A DNA stretch of 64,000 nucleotides from NCBI GenBank assembly GCA_026129765.1, contig JAHCHP010000004.1, positions 107,859-171,858 of the forward strand, in the 5' to 3' direction. The notes below the pieces were generated by a model. It was not told the DNA's origin, made no database searches, and was given only the letters and a program-made list of their open reading frames with translations. The DNA is from Fimbriimonadia bacterium. GTDB taxonomy: Bacteria; Armatimonadota; Fimbriimonadia; Fimbriimonadales; GBS-DC. A program made the position numbers and the translations under genes. Positions 20,101 to 26,803 of the stretch are shown here, one piece after another (the first letter of the stretch is position 1; the number at the start of each line of letters is the position of its first letter).

Positions 20101-21966
20101 GTCTCCCAACCGAGCGGCGGCGGTCTTTTCTTAAATGGCAGTTCGCTGCCCATTATCAACAATACGCTTGTCCAGAATTTCGCGGTGGCGGGCGGCGGTC
20201 TCACCTCAGCCAACTCCACTTCGGTCATAGGCAATAATCTCCTCGCCCACAACTCTTCCGGGCTGTTCCGATCCGGCGCAGGGGCTCCCACTTTAAGAAG
20301 TAACTGCGCGTTTGGCAATGAGGATTACGACTATTTGGGCTTAAGCGATCCCAACGGAACCAATGGCAACTTCAGCGCAGATCCGCTGCTGGCAAACCGG
20401 TTCGGCGGCGATTTCCGCATCCAGCCGAATTCGCCCTGCCGGGATTCGGGCGAGAACGCGCTGCTACAACCCGGCTGGGTCGACTTTGAGGGACAGGTTC
20501 GCCTTCCCGATGACCTGGTGGATGTGGGCGCGGACGAGAGCGACGGAACCAACCATCCGGGTGGGAATCCCCGCATTATCCGAGTGCGTCCCACCGGAAA
20601 TGACAGCAACAACGGTAATAGCTGGGCGCAAGCCAAACGCACCATTACCGGCGCGCTCAGTTCGGCGGTTCCTGGCGATGAGATTTGGGTGGCTTCGGGA
20701 ACCTATAATGAGCGAATCACACTGAAAACGCATGTCGGCTTGTATGGAGGTTTTGCAAGCGGAGAAACCCAACGCTCTCAGCGAAACTGGGTGAACAATT
20801 TGACCATCCTGGATGGGCAGCGCGGCGGATCGGTCGTTACGGTTCCGGCTGGCGCGCTCCAGACCACCGTGTTCGATGGCTTCGTTGTTCGCAACGGTCA
20901 GGCAGCGAATGGAGGCGGTTTGAACGCCTTTGCCAGTTCTGCGATGGTTCGTAATAACTTGTTTGCCAATAATATCGGCACGACGAACGGCGGCGGGATT
21001 TATGGCATATCGACTTCGTTGTGGATCGGCGACAATACGTTCAACATCAACAATGCTCCGAGTGGCGGCGGACTTTTCCTGACCAACAGCGCGGGCGACT
21101 GCATCAATAACCTGTTCAGTGTGAACTCCGCAACAAATGGCGGCGGTATTCATCTCAATGCATCGACCGTCAATGTATTGCGATCCCGATTCCAGCAGAA
21201 TAGCAGCACAACGAATGGCGGCGGGATTTACAATAGCAGTTCTAACCTCACCGCGCTGAACAACCTCTTCATTGCGAACAACTCTCCCAATGGCGGGGGC
21301 ATCTATGTGACGGGTGGCGTTGTGAACATCGCGAACAACTTGGCTTACGGCAATACCTCGACGAATGGAGGCGCAATCTACCTCAATGCGCCCGCCGCGA
21401 ATTCGCTGGTAGCGAACAATACCATGGCGGATAACTCGGCGACGACCCATGGGGGCGGCGTGTTTATTGCTGGCACGATCACGCTCGCCAATAACCTCAT
21501 TGCCTTCAATACGCGGGGGTTGCATCGCGCCAGCGGCACAGCAACGCTTCGCAATAACTGTGTGTTTGGTAATACGACCTACGATTATTCGGGGCAAGCT
21601 GCTGGCACAGGGGACATCTCTTTGGATCCGCTCTTTGTGAACCGAGCCAATCTGGATTACCATCTGCGGGCAGGATCGCCTTGTATCAACGCGGGCGAAA
21701 ACAGCTTTGTTTCGCCCGATTGGGTGGATATCGATGGAGAGCCACGTATTCAGGGAGCCAATGTGGACATCGGAGCCGATGAAGTGGGCAGTTCGCAGGA
21801 AGGCGATGTGAATGGTGATGGCTGTGTGAACGACAGCGATCTACTGCTGGTGCTGTTTGCGTTTGGGCAAACCGGTTCTAACCTGCCGGAAGACTTGAAC
21901 AACGACGGCGTTGTCAACGACAGCGATTTGCTGCTGGTCTTGTTCAACTTTGGCGTGGGCTGCTGA
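14164..21966 (+). CDS. Giant secreted parallel-beta-helix protein with dockerin
   Basis: This is a 2,600-residue protein. A signal peptide (about 1-31, ending IPSAWA) precedes five carboxypeptidase-regulatory-like beta domains (about 35-440; recurring SGRVQRGTTALANARI-type starts). Next come FlgD-like Ig folds (about 460-840; GGNYTMRVFN, AAGTYTVQIFN). Four large blocks follow (from about residues 845, 1187, 1663 and 2138). Each opens with a DUF1565-like segment (DEIWVAQGTYNERIT, YGGFNGTE, DGQRGG) and continues as right-handed beta-helix rungs rich in NNxAxxGGG. Each block closes with NSPCRNAGDN ... DIGADES. The end is a dockerin with two calcium loops (GDVNGDGCVNDSDLL, EDLNNDGVVNDSDLL). No catalytic residues are identified, so it may be an adhesin or surface polymer. 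The ATG follows GAAAGAGGGC. Confidence 0.88.
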   Translation: MNRRQLNGHAWIALLAVLFAWLCQIPSAWAVGSITGAITKNSAPMNAPYAPFLDVFDSLGRLRTSSVNASGQFTVNDLAPGSASVNVYAAPNRYIGFRNVTVINGQTVTSNFDWSVGSISGRVQRGTTALANARIEVSDSNNNLFQATTNASGDFTINDLTVGTVNIYLHDANGLFLAYTTAVVTRGQTTTVNFNLPRSGRVTGTVTKNGAVIQGARIDVLDVDGNWFTQNTNASGTYNIQNVAPGAATVYCFTPDGIEVEIRQVTVPVNNAVTADFAYSTGTIQGNVRRGGVGVQNAVVITDRGEQATSAANGSYTMEAISGQKQLTCYSQDGYLIGTGNTNLPAGGSRTVHFDWNVGNVRGVITRGGQPLVGATVRLDAITGETFFGVANGSGNYLIETVPVGDVDATARTAEYFFIGRQQGTLNAGAELVLNFVYAGTYGDPDPFNPTGSNTTTIRVTDAPNQTGITVDLLGINGGWRWTTNNTNRIALTETPVGSGNYQGTWSANASSPVGQSIWQDDTYTIQVFDPNGVRVPELDGQVAVRGVASITPSRTTLTLGVDTVQIDVQCAPSLENLELRISRGATVIRALPLTGGASRSVVWDGRNTAGNLVSGGNYTMRVFNTVSNRGYAVSQPLRVQANVTSLTAAPDPYTSNGCTNLVINVTATPNQTGVRARIVHPTAGDFLVNLTETSAGSGSYTGQWTGMNASNQILPDGDLTIFWRDQDNLDSPVTRTVRYRSIDSIFVTPEPFFEPTLSETATITVRTNAVTGLNLEAQIYTGTTLIRALPMTESAGTYTCVWDGLNTGGSLPAAGTYTVQIFNSDCNPKRRYTLTSSVILRQPRVIFVNANAPGPTFNGQTWATAYRTLQEAITNAGASGEIDIWVAQGAYNERLTVRAGIGMYGGFAGTEVRRNQRDFRNRETIIDGQRGGVVLNFTSPNINTVLDGFTIRNGQGTTGGGVLLNGIMTIANCRFIDNRAASGGGIHTTGAATFINNFFIGNGASATGGGIHATTNVSIISCVFQNNYAQDAGGGIHLTSGTATRIINNTLAENYALQGGAVSIAGGTNTLFVNNLFAYNSSGLNRTSGTMIIRNNCAFGNEDYDYNGLDNPTGTDGNISANPLLADVPNRNLHIQPNSPCRNAGDNSVIPVGWVDMDGQNRLLGIRVEIGADESNGTNWTPANPKVLFVRVNGNDNSTGLNWNQAKRTLTGALAAANAADEIWVAQGTYIERITLKHGVGIYGGFNGTETLRSQRNPVSNLTIIDAQRAGTVVTVPAGTLQTTVFDGFIVRNGQAANGGGLNLYATSATISGNQVENNIVTAGGGGLFASFSSPIIQNNDFIANSAVNGGGVHLATCVGQVDGNEFFINSATSGGGFYATTSPGATLTNSMFMQNNATNGGGAFLTANFGGVDNCLFAMNSATTSGGGLSVNSTTTTVANCDFTGNFASSSGGGVFSTGNVVSYLRNLFTGNSAGTDGGGLYLTSAVAGSVVANNTLNSNFALGNGGGFFMNAGNALVANNTFVSNFAQQGGGVALNAAITSTVANNLIAFNSSGLARTGTGTLTLSVNNNCVFGNEVYQFAGITDPTGSNGNLSVDPLLANRFDGNLHIQPTSPCRNAGDNSVVVATWRDMDNQNRILNGTVDIGADESDGTNWPGPNFTIIRVRTTGNDSNNGSAWNQAKRTIAGALSAAVPGDEIWVAQGTYNERITLRSGVALYGGFNATETQRDQRNFVTRITIIDGQRGGSVVTLPNGSTADTILDGFTIRNGQAVNGGGIFSNGSSARVQNCLITNNIATTSGGGAYFTASTPALVANSFTFNNAVNGGGLFAISSNVNSSQNVYQFNNATNGAGVNAGVGGVINLNNDTVQQNSAVTNGGGVFSGGVVNLQNSLIAENSATTGGGAYNSSSTLDIRNSSISNNLASGQGGGFFATGGTSRILSSTISGNRSVTEGGGGCFNSVTSASGSVVANNMVVNNVSQPSGGGLFLNGSSLPIINNTLVQNFAVAGGGLTSANSTSVIGNNLLAHNSSGLFRSGAGAPTLRSNCAFGNEDYDYLGLSDPNGTNGNFSADPLLANRFGGDFRIQPNSPCRDSGENALLQPGWVDFEGQVRLPDDLVDVGADESDGTNHPGGNPRIIRVRPTGNDSNNGNSWAQAKRTITGALSSAVPGDEIWVASGTYNERITLKTHVGLYGGFASGETQRSQRNWVNNLTILDGQRGGSVVTVPAGALQTTVFDGFVVRNGQAANGGGLNAFASSAMVRNNLFANNIGTTNGGGIYGISTSLWIGDNTFNINNAPSGGGLFLTNSAGDCINNLFSVNSATNGGGIHLNASTVNVLRSRFQQNSSTTNGGGIYNSSSNLTALNNLFIANNSPNGGGIYVTGGVVNIANNLAYGNTSTNGGAIYLNAPAANSLVANNTMADNSATTHGGGVFIAGTITLANNLIAFNTRGLHRASGTATLRNNCVFGNTTYDYSGQAAGTGDISLDPLFVNRANLDYHLRAGSPCINAGENSFVSPDWVDIDGEPRIQGANVDIGADEVGSSQEGDVNGDGCVNDSDLLLVLFAFGQTGSNLPEDLNNDGVVNDSDLLLVLFNFGVGC
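16690..17695 (+). repeat. Beta-helix block 1 of the giant protein
   Basis: This coding unit runs from the FVNANAPGPTFNGQTW opening to the GADESNGTNW close. It is the shortest block and the most divergent at its start. Confidence 0.7.
17720..19130 (+). repeat. Beta-helix block 2 of the giant protein
   Basis: It opens with FVRVNGNDNSTGLNW and closes with DIGADESDGTNW. It shares DEIWVAQGTY, YGGFNGTE and the NGGG-rich rungs with blocks 1, 3 and 4. Confidence 0.7.
19147..20566 (+). repeat. Beta-helix block 3 of the giant protein
   Basis: It opens with IRVRTTGNDSNNGSAW and closes with DVGADESDGTN. It is almost the same length as block 2, and its opening is closest to that of block 4. Confidence 0.7.
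20572..21789 (+). repeat. Beta-helix block 4 of the giant protein
   Basis: It opens with IRVRPTGNDSNNGNSW and closes with DIGADEVGSS just before the dockerin. Its SVVTVPAGALQTTVFDG segment also matches block 2. Confidence 0.7.
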
Positions 21967-21982
21967 GAGGGGTAGTCTAATA

Positions 21983-22049
21983 GCCGAGCGTAGCCGAGGC
22001 ATCTGCTGCTCAAGAAGCAGACCCTTCGGCTACGCTCAAGGTGACAGCG
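21983..22049 (-). repeat. Dispersed modular repeat, copy 2 (inverted)
   Basis: On the minus strand this reads TGTCACCTTGAGCGTAGC, then GGGTCTGCTT, then GATGCCTCGGCTACGCTCGG. These are the modules of the 2374-2456 copy in a different order. It fills the gap between the giant gene and flgF. Confidence 0.75.
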
Positions 22050-22142
22050 ACAAACTGCGCCTTCCCCAAAAGAGCCTCCCAATGCCCATTGGGCAGGAAA
22101 TTAACCCTTGAAAAAATACCAGGTTTTCCGATAATCCTCTAT

Positions 22143-22865
22143 GTGATACGAGGATTCTATATTGCGGCAGAGGGCATGACAGCGAGGCAGCGGGCGCAGG
22201 ACGTGATCGCCTCCAATCTCGCGAATTTGAATACAACCGGCTTCAAAGCGGATCGCCCCCTCTTTCAAGCTTCCTTAGAAAAGGCGGTCTACCGGGCGCA
22301 GGACGGCGCGCAGGCGCATATCGGCTCTCTGAGCCATGGAGCGCGTTTAGAGACAACTCTCACGGACTTTTCCGAAGGCGCGCTGCAGGTCACAGGCAAT
22401 CCGCTGGACCTGGCGCTGGTAGGCGAGGGCTACTTTGCGGTTCAGACCCCTCAAGGCGCGCGATATACCCGCAATGGCGCGTTCAGCCTGAACAACCAAC
22501 GCCAATTGGTGACGCGTGAAGGATTTCAGGTGATGGGCAGGCAAGGCGCGATCCAAGTGCCTCCGAACACCAACTTGAGAATCGACGAAGAAGGCGGGAT
22601 TTGGATTAATGAATCGCGTGTCAATCAACTGTTGATTGTTTCGGGCGCATTAAACAAGGAGCCGTCCGGGTGGTTTGCGGGCAATGCGACGCTCCTCCAA
22701 AAACCGACCCTCCGGGCAGGCGCGTTAGAAGCGTCCAATGTGAATGTTGTTCGAGAAATGGTTTCGATGATTGAGGGCATGCGTCTCTATGAAGCGCACC
22801 AAAAACTGCTGCAAGCGCAGGATGAGACTTTGGGACGCGCCATCAATGATTTAGCCAAAATTTAA
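22143..22865 (+). CDS. flgF: Flagellar basal-body rod protein, FlgF-like
   Basis: This 240-residue protein of the FlgE/F/G family forms part of the proximal rod of the flagellum. The GTG at 22143 is chosen because it gives the family-typical N-terminus (IRGFYIAAEGMTARQRAQDV, then SNLANLNTTGFKADR). An open frame continues upstream but has no family similarity. The NPLDLALVGEGYFAVQTPQG core and the C-terminal helix (ASNVNVVREMVSMIEGMRLYE) are also typical. It is shorter than FlgG and lies 25 bases before it. Assigning it to FlgF rather than a second FlgG rests on gene order and size. No good ribosome site precedes the GTG. Confidence 0.85.
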   Translation: MIRGFYIAAEGMTARQRAQDVIASNLANLNTTGFKADRPLFQASLEKAVYRAQDGAQAHIGSLSHGARLETTLTDFSEGALQVTGNPLDLALVGEGYFAVQTPQGARYTRNGAFSLNNQRQLVTREGFQVMGRQGAIQVPPNTNLRIDEEGGIWINESRVNQLLIVSGALNKEPSGWFAGNATLLQKPTLRAGALEASNVNVVREMVSMIEGMRLYEAHQKLLQAQDETLGRAINDLAKI

Positions 22866-22890
22866 CCCCCTTTAAGAAGGAGATAGAGTC

Positions 22891-23679
22891 ATGATTAGAG
22901 CGCTGCATACGGCTGCAACCGGCATGGTTTCCCAACAGTTTAATATCGATGTGATTTCCGCGAACCTCGCGAACGTGAACACTCATGGGTTCAAAACGGT
23001 TCGCGCCGATTTTGAAGATTTGATTTATCAAACCATGCGTCCCGCGGGAGCCAGCGTGGCGAATGGTGCGCAAGTCCCTACCGGACTGCAAGTGGGATTG
23101 GGTTCCAGACCTGCCGCAACCTATGGTATTTTTACTTCGGGCGCGCTCCAAACCACCAGTAATCCGTTAGATATGGCGATTGAAGGGGACGGTTTCTTCA
23201 AAGTGTTGCTGCCAGAGGGCGGTTTTGCTTATACCCGCGACGGCGGCTTCAAAATGGATAGTCAGGGGCGTCTTGTGACAGGCAGCGGCTATCCGCTGGA
23301 GCCTGAAGTGCTGATTCCGCCGGACATGCAAGACATTTTGATTGGGCGCGATGGCACGGTCTCCGTACGGAGAGGCGGTGTCGAGGGCGTGGAGGAGATC
23401 GGTACACTGACGCTGACGCGCTTTGTGAATCCGGCTGGGTTGAACCGAGTCGGGCAAAATCTCTACCGGGCGACTCCTGCCTCTGGAGAGCCAGTGGAAG
23501 GCACGCCGGGAACGAACGGGATCGGGCAGATTACTAATAACTCGCTGGAAGCCTCCAATGTGCAGATTGTGGACGAGATGGTGCGCCTCATCATGGCGCA
23601 GCGCGCTTACGAAATCAATTCGCGCGCGATTCAGACGGCGGATGAGATGCTCAGTATTGCCAAAGACTTGAAACGGTAA
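22891..23679 (+). CDS. flgG: Flagellar distal rod protein FlgG
   Basis: This 262-residue protein has the full FlgG length. The N-terminus (MIRALHTAATGMVSQQFNID, then ISANLANVNTHGFK) and the central NPLDMAIEGDGFFKV ... YTRDGGFKMDSQGRLVTG are diagnostic. So is the C-terminus (NNSLEASNVQIVDEMVRLI, AQRAYEINSRAIQTADEML). It builds the distal rod that passes through the envelope. AAGGAG lies just before the ATG. No flgA, flgH or flgI follows here, so the usual rod/ring operon is split in this genome. Confidence 0.96.
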   Translation: MIRALHTAATGMVSQQFNIDVISANLANVNTHGFKTVRADFEDLIYQTMRPAGASVANGAQVPTGLQVGLGSRPAATYGIFTSGALQTTSNPLDMAIEGDGFFKVLLPEGGFAYTRDGGFKMDSQGRLVTGSGYPLEPEVLIPPDMQDILIGRDGTVSVRRGGVEGVEEIGTLTLTRFVNPAGLNRVGQNLYRATPASGEPVEGTPGTNGIGQITNNSLEASNVQIVDEMVRLIMAQRAYEINSRAIQTADEMLSIAKDLKR

Positions 23680-23691
23680 GGTTTAAGATCA

Positions 23692-25068
23692 ATGAAGATA
23701 TTAATCGCAGAGGATGATAAGGTTGCCGCTGCCATGCTGGAAAGGGCGTTGAGCCAGTGGAATTATGAAGTCGTCTCAGCGCCCGATGGCGCGAAGGCAT
23801 GGACACTTTTACAGAAAGAGCCGTTCCAACTGGTGATTTCTGACTGGATGATGCCAGAAATGGACGGCGCGGAGTTATGCGCCCGTTTACGAGGCTCTTT
23901 CCCAGATTTCTATACCTACTTTATCATGCTGACGGCGAAAGATAACAAAGAAGACCGGATTCATGCGCTGGAGCAAGGCGCGGATGATGTATTGACCAAG
24001 CCTTTGGACAAGGCAGAACTGTTTGCCCGGCTGTCAGTTGCCCGGCGAATACTGGGGATGGAGCAGCAACTCCGCGAGCAAAACAGCCGTTTGCATGAAC
24101 TCAGCGAAGAGATGCAACTGCAAACGGAAGAGCTGCAGAATTCTCACCGTTTGTTAGGGCTGGCGAACCGCCGGTTTACCGAACTGTTCGAGAACATGCC
24201 CATCGCCTGCTACACCTTTGATGGAGAAGGGTTGATCCACGAATGGAATCAAGCGTCCCAGCAACTGTTTGGCTTCCAGCATGTCCAAGTGCTGATGCAA
24301 GCCATGGGGGACTTTCCTTTTGCAGGCAGCCATGAGCGCGAAATCGGGGAAATGATCCAAAGCGTTTTGAATGGGCAGCCTTTTGTGCCGCGAGAGTGTG
24401 AGGTCGAGTCAGCGGATGGCAGAAGCCTCTATGTGATGCGCAGCGTTTTGCCTTTGAAAGACGTGGAAGGGCGGATTGTGGGCGGTATCGTTGCGAATGT
24501 CGATGTCTCTGAGCGGGTACTGTATGAACGGGAATTGCGAACCCTCAACTCGCGATTGGAGAATCTTGCGGAAACCGACGGGCTGACCGGACTGAAGAAC
24601 CACCGCACCTTCCAAGAGTTCTATGAGAGGAGCTTTAAGCAAGCCTGTTTGAACCGGCGACCACTCTCGATCTTCTTGATGGATGTGGACCAATTCAAGC
24701 AGTTTAATGACACCCACGGACATCCAGAGGGCGATAAAGTGCTTCAGGAAGTCGCCAATATCTTGAGGGATAGTATGCGCCCCAGCGACTTTTTAGCGCG
24801 TTATGGGGGCGAGGAGTTTGTGGGGGTGCTGCCCAACACATCGCTTGAGACCGCCTCATTGATTGCGGAACGGTTGCGTAGCGCAATTGAGCAGGGCGAC
24901 TGGCGTCTGCGCGCGATTACAGGCAGCTTCGGAGTCGCCAGCCTGCGGCAAGACCACGCCAACCGGGAGACGCTTTTGAAAGAGGCGGACGAAGCCCTTT
25001 ATAAGGCGAAGCAAGCAGGGCGCAACCGAGTCTGGATCGCGGGAACAGGCGAGGCAAAAGCCGCTTAA
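23692..25068 (+). CDS. Response regulator-PAS-diguanylate cyclase
   Basis: This 458-residue protein has a receiver domain (1-118) with the acidic pocket ILIAEDD, phospho-acceptor Asp52 in SDWMMPEMDG, and Lys in LTKPLDKAE. A coiled coil follows (about 120-155), then a PAS domain (about 160-285; FENMPIACYTFDGEGL). The GGDEF domain spans about 290-450, with active site RYGGEEF. RPSD lies exactly five residues before GGEEF, which matches the inhibitory I-site, so product feedback is likely. It would make cyclic di-GMP from GTP on phosphorylation. It starts 12 bases after flgG, suggesting a link between motility and c-di-GMP. Its stop overlaps the convergent gene. Confidence 0.94.
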   Translation: MKILIAEDDKVAAAMLERALSQWNYEVVSAPDGAKAWTLLQKEPFQLVISDWMMPEMDGAELCARLRGSFPDFYTYFIMLTAKDNKEDRIHALEQGADDVLTKPLDKAELFARLSVARRILGMEQQLREQNSRLHELSEEMQLQTEELQNSHRLLGLANRRFTELFENMPIACYTFDGEGLIHEWNQASQQLFGFQHVQVLMQAMGDFPFAGSHEREIGEMIQSVLNGQPFVPRECEVESADGRSLYVMRSVLPLKDVEGRIVGGIVANVDVSERVLYERELRTLNSRLENLAETDGLTGLKNHRTFQEFYERSFKQACLNRRPLSIFLMDVDQFKQFNDTHGHPEGDKVLQEVANILRDSMRPSDFLARYGGEEFVGVLPNTSLETASLIAERLRSAIEQGDWRLRAITGSFGVASLRQDHANRETLLKEADEALYKAKQAGRNRVWIAGTGEAKAA

Positions 25069-26795
25069 CGCGACTCGTTCAGCAACCACTGCAGGCTCGC
25101 TTCAATGCGCGCAGTGACCAGAATCTGCTTTTCCGCGCCTGCCAGCGCATAACTGGCGCGCGCGGTGGTTTCGGTTTCTTTGGTAGGCGACAAGAGGCAT
25201 AGAGGCATAGGCGCGACTAATGCCCACGCCGCATGCTGACCGCCCGCTCGCTCTAAGCAAGGGGTGAAACAATCGCTTTCATTATCATCCATTGCTAACA
25301 AAAATTTGCCTTTCCCACTCCATAGAGCGCGCGCATAGAGAGCCGTCAGAGCGAATTTCCCCAAACCGATGAGGTGAACCTGCGCGACGGGAAGGGTTTT
25401 TAACTTCTCCAATAACCTCTTCACATTGACCGCATCTGGGACAGGATTATAGGTTGTATAGTAATCTTGATGGAAGTTAGGGATGTCCGCCAGCGCGGTT
25501 TTGACCAGTTCACAACGCTGAATAGGCAACCCGCTGCTTTTCAGCATCTCTTCCCACCGGGCGCATGCCTCGCTCTCGCCTGCTAATAGAATCATCTTTC
25601 CGGTTTTCCTGCGGCTGCCGCCAACAGGCTCTGCATCTAAGTTGAAGGCGTGGCTCAGCGCATGCGTTGCGGTTTGCCGGTAGGTATTCAATTCGCGTTT
25701 GTGGGCGGGCGCGGGAAACGCGGCGCGACAGTCCTGCACAAAGTGATCAAAAATTGCATTTTCAGAAGCCGCTTGCGCAGGCTTCTGGAGGTCTTGTCCC
25801 CACACTTTGAGCGCAGGGATCAAACTTTGCGGCGAAAGGGCGGGTTCTTTGGGCAGGCTTTCCAGCTTGAAATGGATATGCACCCACTGATAGTAGACCT
25901 CTCTGGCAGGCAGTCCAAATTGATGTCCTTCGTTCAAATGCAATCGCTGGAAATTCTTTTCTGCCCGGCACAACTTGTAAATCGAGCGTATGAATGGTTC
26001 GACGATGGTGGGGTTGTCATCTGTCCAGTCGCCCGAGTCGGAGATGAGCAACAGCGGTTTGGGCGCGAACAGCGCGGTGATTTCGGGATTCGTGGCGGAT
26101 ACCCGCAGGTTCGGCGCGTTTTCGCAGAGGCAGCCGCCTTGCATACGCGCTGAGACCATTTTGACAGGCGAGGCAATTTTAATGCGCGGATCCACGGCTG
26201 CCAGCAAAAAGGTCTGTGTGCCGCCGCCCGAAATCCCGCTGCAGCCAATGCGGTTAGCATCGATTTCTATGAGGGACTCCAAATAATCCACGAAGATCAG
26301 GCTGTTTCGGAGCTGCAATCCTGCCCGGCTGTAGCCCCACAACTGCTCAACCGGCGTGTTGACCGCGCGATGGGGCAGTTGGTCATGGTCATTGTAGCCG
26401 ATCATGTCATAAAGCAACACCGCGCAGCCCGCTTTTGCTAAGGCGACGGACCGCAAGATGTCAGCATCATTCAATCGCCCCGTTTCAAAATGCCCGTGAG
26501 GATGAAGCATAACCGGCACGGGCAGTTTCCGGTTGAGGGGCAGAAACAGGCTGCCCGTCACATAATAGCCGGGCAGACTCTCCACCGCCAGCCGCTCGAT
26601 AACATAGCCGTCTCCTTCATAAGCCAAAGCGCGGAGCGCGCGCGGGCGAAGCCGTTGCTTCCGCAGGTCCGGTTTCAATCCGCATGCGATCTCGATATGA
26701 TCCCGGAGCCTTTTTCCCCGCGCCTGCCACTCTTTCAAGGTATGGTAGACCGGTAGTTCGTACTTGAGATTCAGGTGCCGGCGACTGATTTGCAT
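25065..26795 (-). CDS. Alpha/beta hydrolase, acetyl-xylan-esterase-like
   Basis: This 576-residue protein carries an alpha/beta-hydrolase fold in its first 340 residues. There is an oxyanion-type HPHGHFETG, the nucleophile Ser in GCSGISGGGTQT, a likely acid Asp in ISDSGDWTDD, and His in LNEGHQFG. The family (AXE1/dienelactone-hydrolase-like) cleaves esters of sugars or small organic acids. The second half (about 350-576) has no recognised catalytic motif and resembles a degenerate Rossmann-like domain (KMILLAGESEACARW, VAQVHLIGLGKFALTALYAR). No signal peptide is seen. It is the last gene of a three-gene minus-strand operon, eight bases after the phosphatase. Substrate unknown. Confidence 0.8.
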   Translation of the reverse strand: MQISRRHLNLKYELPVYHTLKEWQARGKRLRDHIEIACGLKPDLRKQRLRPRALRALAYEGDGYVIERLAVESLPGYYVTGSLFLPLNRKLPVPVMLHPHGHFETGRLNDADILRSVALAKAGCAVLLYDMIGYNDHDQLPHRAVNTPVEQLWGYSRAGLQLRNSLIFVDYLESLIEIDANRIGCSGISGGGTQTFLLAAVDPRIKIASPVKMVSARMQGGCLCENAPNLRVSATNPEITALFAPKPLLLISDSGDWTDDNPTIVEPFIRSIYKLCRAEKNFQRLHLNEGHQFGLPAREVYYQWVHIHFKLESLPKEPALSPQSLIPALKVWGQDLQKPAQAASENAIFDHFVQDCRAAFPAPAHKRELNTYRQTATHALSHAFNLDAEPVGGSRRKTGKMILLAGESEACARWEEMLKSSGLPIQRCELVKTALADIPNFHQDYYTTYNPVPDAVNVKRLLEKLKTLPVAQVHLIGLGKFALTALYARALWSGKGKFLLAMDDNESDCFTPCLERAGGQHAAWALVAPMPLCLLSPTKETETTARASYALAGAEKQILVTARIEASLQWLLNESR

Positions 26796-26803
26796 AGGAT
26801 GGG

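Noticed and set aside
20464..21663. A 399-residue open frame on the minus strand
   Set aside because: It lies wholly within the repeated beta-helix gene, has the low-complexity composition of a shadow frame and no signal, motif or ribosome site.
22041..22142. Longer N-terminus for flgF
   Set aside because: The extra 34 residues come from repeat DNA and have no rod-protein similarity. The conserved N-terminus begins at the GTG at 22143.
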